Source: Sulfurovum sp.
GTDB lineage: Bacteria; Campylobacterota; Campylobacteria; Campylobacterales; Sulfurovaceae
NCBI GenBank assembly: GCA_030622375.1
Contig: JAUXGC010000078.1
Coordinates: forward strand, 1-5,944
Reading direction: 5' to 3'
DNA: 5,944 nt
The translations under genes and the position numbers were made by a program. Each line of letters starts with the position of its first letter. Within the stretch, counting starts at the first letter, position 1. This document shows positions 1 through 3,849 of this stretch, piece by piece. The notes beneath the pieces were generated by a model. The model did not search any database. It was not told where the DNA came from and saw nothing but the letters and a program-made list of their open reading frames with translations.

Positions 1-300
1 CTTATTAAGATGCATGGTTTTCGCATAGAAGTTGGAGAGATAGATACGCTCATAACGCAAGATAAGGGAGTTATAAACGCAACTACAGTTCCTGTTAAAA
101 GGTTGGGGCAAGTTGTAAAGCTTATATCATTTATAAAAGCGACACCTGACTTTATGCTGTCCAAACTAGAAGATGAGTTAAAATTAAAGCTACCATACTA
201 TATGCTTCCATCAGATATATTAATCATAGATGAGTTTCCATATAGTCCAAATCATAAAATAGACAAAGAACAACTGCTAGAGATATATAAAAATAGTTAA
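1..300 (+). CDS. C-terminal end of an AMP-binding (adenylate-forming) enzyme, 5' truncated by window edge
   Basis: The frame is open from base 1 to a TAA at 298-300, so about 99 C-terminal residues are visible. The segment IKMHGFRIEVGEID (codons 2-15) matches core motif A8 of adenylate-forming enzymes, the hinge and start of the small C-terminal domain, usually written (V/I)K-(I/L)-x-G-x-R-(I/M)-E-x-x-E-(I/V). PNHKIDKEQL (codons 83-92) matches motif A10 (PNGKxDRxxL); its lysine, at 256-258, corresponds to the catalytic lysine of the adenylation half-reaction. The usual glycine of NGK is histidine here. The family activates a carboxylic acid with ATP and passes it to a thiol on CoA or a carrier protein. 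The chain stops about 10 residues after A10 with no carrier domain, so a stand-alone ligase (DltA-like or a free NRPS-type A domain) fits best. The substrate cannot be read because the binding pocket lies upstream. The internal ATG at base 10 falls inside motif A8 and is not a start. Confidence 0.85.
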   Translation, partial: LIKMHGFRIEVGEIDTLITQDKGVINATTVPVKRLGQVVKLISFIKATPDFMLSKLEDELKLKLPYYMLPSDILIIDEFPYSPNHKIDKEQLLEIYKNS

Positions 301-325
301 GTACTTTTATATACTTTGAGATTAT

Positions 326-433
326 TTAGTTAAGTTGAGTATGTGCTCTTAAAAATAGTACAAGCTCAGCTATAGTTTTGCATCCAGAACTTATAGCCTC
401 ATTGAATAAATCTCTATTTTTCTTAAAATCCAT
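326..433 (-). CDS. 35-aa micro-ORF divergent from the S24 repressor
   Basis: Reading the minus strand from ATG at 433-431 gives 35 codons and a TAA at 328-326. An AAGGAG ribosome site (plus-strand 439-444) lies exactly 5 nt before the ATG, the same motif and spacing as the repressor facing it. The protein starts MDFKKNRDLFNEAI and ends FLRAHTQLN. A basic start is followed by two segments that could be helices (about residues 7-15 and 19-31), joined by SSGCKT. It has no signal peptide or transmembrane segment. I do not recognise the family. Position and size suggest a Cro-like or repressor-modulating peptide, or the remnant of a longer regulator, but a complete HTH is not evident. It ends 25 bp from the convergent adenylation gene. 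The precise SD and clean 35-codon frame favour a real gene; the short length keeps confidence moderate. Confidence 0.6.
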   Translation of the reverse strand: MDFKKNRDLFNEAISSGCKTIAELVLFLRAHTQLN

Positions 434-453
434 TTTAACTCCTTTTTGTAATA

Positions 454-482
454 ATTATGTCAAATGATACATAAAAAGTAAA
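454..482 (-). promoter_or_regulatory. putative promoter of the micro-ORF
   Basis: On the minus strand, CATAAT (459 to 454; 5/6 match to TATAAT) is preceded 17 bp upstream by TTTACT (482 to 477; 4/6 match to TTGACA). Transcription would begin near 447, leaving a leader of about 14 nt that just contains the AAGGAG at 444-439. The -10 box lies inside the left palindrome at 455-474, so a protein bound there would block this promoter. In such AT-rich DNA a match of this quality can occur by chance. Confidence 0.35.
455..474. promoter_or_regulatory. putative operator 1 (left palindrome)
   Basis: TTATGT-N8-ACATAA is a perfect 6-bp inverted repeat. Its left part, TATGTCAAAT (456-465), is repeated exactly in the second palindrome at 497-506, so both could be sites for the same dimeric protein. 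The obvious candidate is the S24/CI-type repressor encoded at 566-1219, since such repressors usually bind palindromes between themselves and a divergent gene. The site overlaps the likely -10 of the micro-ORF. Assignment to this repressor is inference. Confidence 0.5.
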
Positions 483-496
483 AAATAGTTAAAAAA

Positions 497-513
497 TATG
501 TCAAATTGTCATA
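497..513. promoter_or_regulatory. putative operator 2 (right palindrome)
   Basis: The 17-bp TATGTCAAATTGTCATA is a near-perfect palindrome: TATG, CAA, TTG and CATA pair symmetrically about base 505, with only positions 5 and 13 unpaired. It shares TATGTCAAAT with operator 1, whose matching half starts 41 bp away (about four helical turns). Its right edge reaches the region where the -35 element of the repressor promoter should lie (about 509-514), so occupancy would repress the repressor gene itself. Confidence 0.55.
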
Positions 514-531
514 CTTTTAAGTAAAATACAC

Positions 532-537
532 TATAAT
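532..537 (+). promoter_or_regulatory. -10 box of the repressor gene
   Basis: A perfect TATAAT lies 28 bp before the ATG at 566. There is no good -35 at 17 bp (TCATAC at 509-514), which is common for the main sigma factor of Campylobacterota. Transcription would start near 544, giving a leader of about 22 nt that contains the AAGGAG ribosome site at 555-560. Confidence 0.6.
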
Positions 538-565
538 AAATGTATAAAAGTAATAAGGAGTTCAT

Positions 566-1219
566 ATGTTAATTTTAGGAGAAGTGATAGAAAAGCACAA
601 AGATGTAATCTCTGAAAGCAAAACAGGAACTAAAGTATTTGACAAAGATGTTGCAGTAGCACTAAACATTCCACAAGCAACATTTGCAACTATGAAAAAA
701 AGAAACTCCATACCTTATAGGGAGATATTGGAGTTTTGTGCTATAAAAAAGATTTCTGTCAATTGGCTTTTTTTTGACCAAGCTGTAGATATGCTCAAAG
801 CCGAGACAGATAAATTTTTTCAAGTACGTTATTTTGCTGATATTCGTGCAAGTGCTGGGGGTGGAGCAGAAGTATTTAATGAGAACTTTGAAAATATTAC
901 TCTTGATGTAAAGATTATGCACAATATGGTAGGCATGGGAAATACAGAGTTGGAAGCCATACATGTAGATGGTGAATCTATGGAGCCTACTTTGCAAGAT
1001 GGCTCCATAGTCTTTATAGATAGAACACAAACAAATATCAATAAAGATGGTATCTTTATAGCTTCAACTACAGCAGGACTTTTTATAAAACGTATTCGTC
1101 AAAGAGCAGACGGTATGGTAGAGCTTATATCTGACAATAAAATTTATTCTCCAGAACTCATTGCTCCTGATGAAGTAACTATTGTTGGTAAGGTTGTTGG
1201 GAATATAGAGGGTTTGTAG
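566..1219 (+). CDS. S24/LexA-like transcriptional repressor with CI-type HTH domain
   Basis: This 217-aa protein has the two-domain plan of phage CI-like repressors. Residues 1-70 form an HTH domain of the bacteriophage CI repressor type: KDVAVALNIPQATFATMKKR (27-46) is the HTH core, followed by NSIPYREILEFC and a typical ending NWLFF (66-70). Residues about 88-215 are an S24 peptidase (LexA/UmuD) domain. The catalytic serine is S138 in DGESMEP and the general-base lysine is K175 in GLFIKRIR. A candidate self-cleavage site is A97-G98 in RASAGGGAE, just before the S24 fold. All three elements needed for RecA-stimulated autocleavage are therefore present, as in LexA and lambda CI. The start is set by AAGGAG at 555-560, 5 nt upstream. 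Two palindromes precede the gene, so autoregulation is likely. No phage genes are visible nearby, so it could be a prophage remnant regulator or a domesticated stress regulator. Confidence 0.9.
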   Translation: MLILGEVIEKHKDVISESKTGTKVFDKDVAVALNIPQATFATMKKRNSIPYREILEFCAIKKISVNWLFFDQAVDMLKAETDKFFQVRYFADIRASAGGGAEVFNENFENITLDVKIMHNMVGMGNTELEAIHVDGESMEPTLQDGSIVFIDRTQTNINKDGIFIASTTAGLFIKRIRQRADGMVELISDNKIYSPELIAPDEVTIVGKVVGNIEGL

Positions 1220-1376
1220 GGTGTTGTGCGAGAAATCATTTAGTGATTTCCTGTATAAGCCTATTGGCAAATCTCCCGACAACACAAACAACCCAAATAA
1301 CAATATAAATCTACCAAACCAATTTTAAATTTTTATCGTATGCAAATAAAAGGTGTTGTGGGGACACAACACCCTA
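1217..1376. repeat. 12-bp inverted repeats bounding 160 bp after the repressor gene
   Basis: TAGGGTGTTGTG (1217-1228) and CACAACACCCTA (1365-1376) are perfect inverted repeats. The left arm includes the TAG stop codon of the repressor gene (1217-1219). The right arm also pairs locally with GGTGTTGTG at 1352-1360. A further ACAACAC lies at 1279-1285, so the 7-mer GTGTTGT occurs four times here, in alternating orientation. The arrangement resembles a miniature inverted-repeat element with TA at both ends, but similarity to the second repeat copy continues beyond the right arm, so these may not be true element ends. Confidence 0.5.
1221..1285. repeat. branched stem structure (three nested or adjacent hairpins)
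   Basis: An outer stem pairs GTGTTGT-GCGAGA (1221-1233) with TCTCCCGACAACAC (1272-1285), with a small bulge. It encloses two short hairpins: AAATCA/TGATTT around TTTAG (1233-1249) and GCC/GGC around TATT (1259-1268). No run of T follows, so it is not a standard terminator. It could be a cruciform in DNA, part of a structured RNA, or the left half of the repeat element at 1278-1396. No function is assigned. Confidence 0.4.
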
Positions 1377-1396
1377 TAGGTTATTGGTACGCTCCC
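1278..1396. repeat. structured intergenic repeat, copy A
   Basis: This stretch aligns with 2329-2443 in the same orientation over roughly 110 bp. Bases 1336-1375 are identical to 2384-2423. The conserved core contains a perfect 9-bp stem with a GGGA loop (GGTGTTGTG/CACAACACC, 1352-1373). A smaller A/T stem lies just before it (TTTTAT 1331-1336 with ATAAAA 1346-1351). Imperfect outer arms, CCAAATAAC (1293-1301) and GTTATTGG (1380-1387), enclose the whole. The repeat lies upstream of the lipoprotein gene. It has no convincing ORF. Confidence 0.8.
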
Positions 1397-1424
1397 ATGC
1401 AGGAGAGTTGGAGCGAATTTTTTT
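1390..1424 (+). terminator. putative rho-independent terminator after the repressor gene
   Basis: CGCTCC (1390-1395) pairs with GGAGCG (1410-1415) around a 14-nt loop, followed by AA and seven T (1418-1424). It lies about 170 bp past the repressor stop and before the TATAAT of the lipoprotein gene, so it would insulate the two. The inner CTCC/GGAG can also pair with a shorter loop. Confidence 0.55.
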
Positions 1425-1460
1425 ATTCTATATATAAGAGGATAAATATACTCTTTCGGA

Positions 1461-1466
1461 TATAAT
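1461..1466 (+). promoter_or_regulatory. -10 box of the lipoprotein gene
   Basis: A perfect TATAAT lies 31 bp before the ATG at 1498 and downstream of the putative terminator. No recognisable -35 lies 17 bp upstream. The ribosome site AAAAGGA (1484-1490) follows, 7 nt before the start. Confidence 0.55.
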
Positions 1467-1497
1467 TTTATTCATTTATAGCAAAAAGGAAAAAAAT

Positions 1498-2199
1498 ATG
1501 AGAGTATCAAGTTATATAAAAACATCTATAGCACTAGGTTTATTAGCGGTAGTATTTACGGCATGTGGAGGTTCAAATAATAGTGAAGATACGGAGCAGG
1601 AAGAAGCCCCTACATCAAACAATGTTACACCTACAGCTATACCTACACCAAACAATGTTACACCTACAGCTAAAGCAAATGTAGCCTATACAACAATAGC
1701 AGAGGGTGAACCTCTACACTTTAATTCTACAGGCAGTGAAGATAGTGATGGGGCTATCGTAGGCTATTTATGGAAAGATGGAAGCAAGGTTATAGCTAGA
1801 GTGCCATCTTTTGATAAAGGAGACTTTAGTGTGGGGATGCATGAAGTAACATTAACCGTTATTGATGATGATGGCGCAACAGCAACTGATAGTGTTACTG
1901 TTACCGTAACAGGGGCAGCTCTAATGTTTACTTCAAGATCAGGAGCTATTGTACCAGAAAACCAAAAAAAGGCTATTACGCTAAGGACCACAAGTGCCTA
2001 TGACGTGACTTTTTACTCTATATTTGGTACAGATTCAAAGAGCTTTTCTATAAATAGCAAGACAGGAGAAGTGACCTTTAATGAGCCACCAGATCATGAG
2101 ACAAAAAAATCTTACACATTTACAGCATTTGCAAGAGATGCTTCAGGTAGTACAGCAGAACAAGTTGTCCATATTGTTATATCAAATATAATAGAATGA
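1498..2199 (+). CDS. predicted lipoprotein with PKD and cadherin-like domains
   Basis: This 233-aa secreted protein begins with a lipoprotein-type signal: basic start, hydrophobic stretch SIALGLLAVVF (10-20), then TAC-GG with C23 as the probable lipidated cysteine. The -3 residue is F, slightly off the usual L/V/I. A low-complexity linker rich in Asn, Thr, Pro and acidic residues (25-60) contains the heptapeptide NNVTPTA twice (41-47, 52-58). Residues about 60-138 form a PKD domain (SDGAIVGYLW at 83-92, then GMHEVTLTVIDDDG at 113-126). Residues about 142-231 are cadherin-like: FSINSKTGEVTF (183-194) and PPDHETKKSYTFTAFARD (197-214). These are beta-sandwich binding or spacer modules, so a surface adhesin or cell-envelope anchor is likely; no catalytic site is visible. 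It appears monocistronic, with its own promoter and long flanking intergenic DNA, and lies between the two structured repeats. The ligand is unknown. Confidence 0.85.
   Translation: MRVSSYIKTSIALGLLAVVFTACGGSNNSEDTEQEEAPTSNNVTPTAIPTPNNVTPTAKANVAYTTIAEGEPLHFNSTGSEDSDGAIVGYLWKDGSKVIARVPSFDKGDFSVGMHEVTLTVIDDDGATATDSVTVTVTGAALMFTSRSGAIVPENQKKAITLRTTSAYDVTFYSIFGTDSKSFSINSKTGEVTFNEPPDHETKKSYTFTAFARDASGSTAEQVVHIVISNIIE
1616..1672 (+). repeat. in-frame 33-bp duplication within the lipoprotein linker
   Basis: A 24-bp stretch is identical at 1616-1639 and 1649-1672, a period of 33 bp (11 codons). It doubles the NNVTPTA segment. Because the period is a multiple of three, gain or loss of a unit would only change linker length. 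Nucleotide identity, including synonymous positions, suggests a recent duplication. Confidence 0.8.
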
Positions 2200-2328
2200 T
2201 TATTAGGCAATATAACAGATGCTACCACGACAGACTAATGAGTTTAAATATATAGTAGTAAAGCAGGTTTTTACAAATAGTTAAACATCCTGAGATGAGC
2301 ATAAAGTTTCTGCAGGTTGTTTCCTCCT

Positions 2329-2443
2329 GACGACACTAAAAATTCAAATAACAATAAAAATCAAAAACCATTTTAAATCTTTGTCGTATGCAAATAAAAG
2401 GTGTTGTGGGGACACAACACCCTGCAGGTTATTGGGACACCCC
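2329..2443. repeat. structured intergenic repeat, copy B
   Basis: This is the second copy of the repeat at 1278-1396, in direct orientation, with the 40-bp identical core at 2384-2423. The 9-bp stem with GGGA loop (2400-2421) is unchanged. In the small stem before it, an A of copy A has become G, which still pairs as G-U in plus-strand RNA but not in minus-strand RNA. The left flank differs from copy A. The right flank keeps AGGTTATTGG and then diverges. It lies downstream of the lipoprotein gene, so the gene is bracketed by direct copies about 1,048 bp apart. Confidence 0.8.
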
Positions 2444-2451
2444 ACCCATCT

Positions 2452-2495
2452 CTCTCGTTTCCACTCCGTCCTCTTTGGGATACACATACGACACT
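2452..2495. repeat. degenerate palindromic tract of GTTCCCAC type
   Basis: CTCTCGTTTCCACTCCGTCC, followed by TTTGGGATACACATACGAC, resembles a worn version of a common bacterial intergenic palindrome (CTCGTTCCCACGCTC...GTGGGAATGCATACGAG). The arms GTTTCCA and TGGGATAC still pair imperfectly. Resemblance is from memory of that repeat class and the match is poor, so the call is tentative. It directly abuts copy B. Confidence 0.3.
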
Positions 2496-2576
2496 TCATG
2501 TAAAAATAAAATAAAATAATTATACAAGCTAGAAAAAGTATATTTAGTAGCAACTAAGACTACAAAAGCTACGGTT

Positions 2577-2606
2577 ACTTCTATACTTCTATACTTCTAT
2601 ACTTCT
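2577..2606. repeat. 8-bp tandem repeat (TTCTATAC, 3.75 units)
   Basis: The unit TTCTATAC is repeated perfectly for 30 bp. It ends in a hairpin TATACTT-CTT-AAGTATA (2598-2614). The tract lies about 25 bp upstream of the likely -10 of the FISUMP gene, in the region where a -35 contact or upstream activator would act. Short tandem repeats in such positions can change copy number by slippage and alter promoter strength. Confidence 0.75.
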
Positions 2607-2631
2607 TAAGTATATTTTAATGAGTGGAGTG

Positions 2632-2637
2632 TAAAAT
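2632..2637 (+). promoter_or_regulatory. putative -10 box of the FISUMP gene
   Basis: TAAAAT (5/6 match to TATAAT) lies 30 bp before the ATG at 2668. No clear -35 is seen 17 bp upstream. The ribosome site AAAGGA (2655-2660) follows, 7 nt before the start codon, and fixes the start. Confidence 0.4.
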
Positions 2638-2667
2638 ATTCTATCTGAATTTAAAAAGGAAAAATTA

Positions 2668-3381
2668 ATGAAAATACTAAAATATATAAAATGGATTTCT
2701 ATAAACGCTATAGCATTTTTGATAGTTCCATGTAGTGCCGATAATAATATGGTTTTACCAATAATTATTCATCAAGGTACAACATATGGGATGGTTACTT
2801 CCCCGCATACCGGTAGAGTTTGGCTAGATAGGAACTTAGGAGCCAGACAAGCTTGTACGGCATCAAACGATACAGCTTGTTATGGGGGATATTATCAATG
2901 GGGAAGAGACTCTGATGGACATCAAGACTTAAATTCTACATTGGTAGCATCACACTCAAATATAGATATAAACAATGCAGGCAGTCATTTTGTTTCTACA
3001 ACTGTAGCAGATATGCATGATTGGGCAAGAGTTGCAGATGAAAATGGGAGCATAAGAAGTGAAAAATGGTCAAAAACAGATGGAAGTTCTATTTGTCCTA
3101 TAGGATATAGAGTCCCAACGGTAAAAGAGTTAAAAGCGGAAACAGTAGATGTAAGTGTTAAAAATAGTGTAGATGCTTTTAAAAACTTTCTTAGGTTACC
3201 ATCTGCTGGTCTTAGGAATCATGAAGATGGACAGAGGTATCATCCTCATATTGATGGGTATCTTTGGACTACTACAGTTTCTGGCCCTTACGCTCTTGTT
3301 GTGGATTTTGATCCAGTTGATGCAGCTGAAGGGGTAGGCTATCGTGCGTTTGGTGGTTCTGTCCGTTGTCTTAAGGATTAA
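2668..3381 (+). CDS. secreted FISUMP-domain protein
   Basis: This 237-aa protein begins with a Sec signal peptide (hydrophobic 9-21). The probable type I cleavage is after PCSA (residue 24). C22 is preceded by proline, which argues against a lipobox. The mature part matches the FISUMP/'major paralogous domain' pattern: GRVWLDRNLGA (49-59), ACYGGYYQWGRDSDGHQ (70-86), SICPIGYRVPTVKEL (141-155), FLRLPSAGLRNHEDG (174-188), DGYLWTTT (196-203) and the closing GGSVRCLKD (229-237). Five cysteines are present; C63/C71 and C143/C234 are likely disulphide pairs in the periplasm or outside the cell. The domain has no established biochemical activity and is common in proteins predicted to be surface-exposed or secreted. 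The gene stands alone on its strand and ends 3 bp from the convergent DksA-like gene. Confidence 0.85.
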   Translation: MKILKYIKWISINAIAFLIVPCSADNNMVLPIIIHQGTTYGMVTSPHTGRVWLDRNLGARQACTASNDTACYGGYYQWGRDSDGHQDLNSTLVASHSNIDINNAGSHFVSTTVADMHDWARVADENGSIRSEKWSKTDGSSICPIGYRVPTVKELKAETVDVSVKNSVDAFKNFLRLPSAGLRNHEDGQRYHPHIDGYLWTTTVSGPYALVVDFDPVDAAEGVGYRAFGGSVRCLKD

Positions 3382-3407
3382 AAGTTAGTGTTGCTTAGCA
3401 CACACTA
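3380..3407 (-). terminator. weak terminator-like hairpin between convergent genes
   Basis: TAGTGTTGC (3386-3394) pairs with GCACACACTA (3398-3407) around a TTA loop, with one bulged base. On the minus strand the hairpin is followed by ACTTTT, so it could end the DksA-like transcript. It overlaps the last codons of that gene because only 3 bp separate the two stop codons. The T-run is short, and on the plus strand there is none. Confidence 0.4.
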
Positions 3408-3732
3408 GACACCTTACGCTTTCAGGACGTACTCCCATGCGTCCTATGCCAATCTCCTCTTCACACTCTATACATATGCCAAACATAGGTTTATCTATGC
3501 GTAAAATAGCATTTTTGAGTCTTATTAAGCGCATTTCAGATTCATCTAATACTTTATTGTTAACGTGCTGTTCTCCCATTGCCTCAAGTCTAGTAAGTCT
3601 ACCCAAAGAGCAGTCAGGAGAGATTGGTTGAGTTTTCTCTTTAAGTATTTTAATTTGTTCTTGTAGTCGAATAAGGTCATTTTCTATTTTTTCTTTAATA
3701 CTCTTTTTTTCTTTTTGTGTAAGACTCGGCAT
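3385..3732 (-). CDS. DksA/TraR-family C4 zinc-finger transcription regulator
   Basis: This 115-aa protein has a charged, helical N-terminal half (about 5-33, then 48-80) that should form the DksA-type coiled coil, followed by a C-terminal zinc finger with C87-x2-C90-x17-C108-x2-C111, the DksA spacing. Between the helices it reads ISPDCSLGRLTRLEAMGEQ (37-55), the GRL(S/T)R-x-(D/E)AM signature of the short DksA-like subfamily, rather than the DxxDxA tip of E. coli DksA. The family binds the secondary channel of RNA polymerase and tunes promoters, in DksA together with ppGpp. Whether this member does so without the acidic tip is unknown. The start is supported by GGGAGG (plus 3739-3744), 6 nt upstream. 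It is divergent from the DUF255 gene and convergent with the FISUMP gene. Confidence 0.88.
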   Translation of the reverse strand: MPSLTQKEKKSIKEKIENDLIRLQEQIKILKEKTQPISPDCSLGRLTRLEAMGEQHVNNKVLDESEMRLIRLKNAILRIDKPMFGICIECEEEIGIGRMGVRPESVRCLVCAKQH

Positions 3733-3783
3733 TTAGTGCCTCCCTGTAGTGAACTTTAGCTCTTCTCATTGCATACTACTTTA

Positions 3784-3792
3784 TGGTATATT
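3784..3792 (+). promoter_or_regulatory. putative extended -10 for the DUF255 gene
   Basis: TGGTATATT is a TGn extended -10 with a 5/6 TATATT box. It would start transcription near 3799, about 50 nt before the TTG start at 3850. No good -35 is visible. Confidence 0.35.
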
Positions 3793-3798
3793 GGAATT

Positions 3799-3804
3799 AT
3801 TATA
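3799..3804 (-). promoter_or_regulatory. -10 box of the DksA-like gene
   Basis: On the minus strand this reads as a perfect TATAAT (3804 to 3799), giving a leader of about 60 nt before the ATG at 3732. It lies a few bases from the plus-strand extended -10 at 3784-3792, so the two divergent promoters would overlap and could compete. Confidence 0.45.
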
Positions 3805-3849
3805 GCTAAAATCATACGGCTTAGTGGACAACAGAATAAAGGAATTATT

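Larger units (their letters stand above)
2200..2667. other. 468-bp non-coding interval between the lipoprotein and FISUMP genes
   Basis: I see no convincing gene in this interval. Bases 2200-2308 show no recognisable structure or terminator. From 2310 it contains CTGCAGGTTGTT, echoed by CTGCAGGTTATT at 2422, then repeat copy B, a degenerate palindromic tract (about 2452-2495), an A/T-rich stretch, the 8-bp tandem repeat at 2577-2606 and the promoter of the next gene. Short ORFs here lack ribosome sites and merely run through the repeats. Confidence 0.7.

Noticed and set aside
301..317. AAGTA/TACTT hairpin after the adenylation gene as a terminator
   Set aside because: The stem is only 5 bp and A/T-rich, with no T-run after it.
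1064..1303. Minus-strand ORF of 79 codons reading through the end of the repressor gene and the repeat
   Set aside because: It has no ribosome site at its first ATG, overlaps a confident gene on the other strand, and its reading follows the repeat rather than any recognisable protein.
2219..2284. Plus-strand 21-codon ORF after the lipoprotein gene
   Set aside because: It lacks a ribosome site and any recognisable similarity; this length is expected by chance.
1278..2443. Integron attC sites flanking a gene cassette
   Set aside because: The outer arms (AAATAAC and GTTATTG) do not fit the RYYYAAC/GTTRRRY core sites, no integrase is present, and the lipoprotein gene has its own promoter.
2344..2553. 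Minus-strand ORF of 69 codons across repeat copy B and the palindromic tract
   Set aside because: Its sequence comes from the repeats, the equivalent frame is interrupted in copy A, and there is no clear ribosome site.
2577..2606. CRISPR-like array
   Set aside because: The units are 8 bp in direct tandem with no spacers.
3769..3849. Upstream extension of the DUF255 protein from TTG 3769
   Set aside because: There is no ribosome site, it would bury the signal peptide 27 residues in, and it covers the likely divergent promoters.
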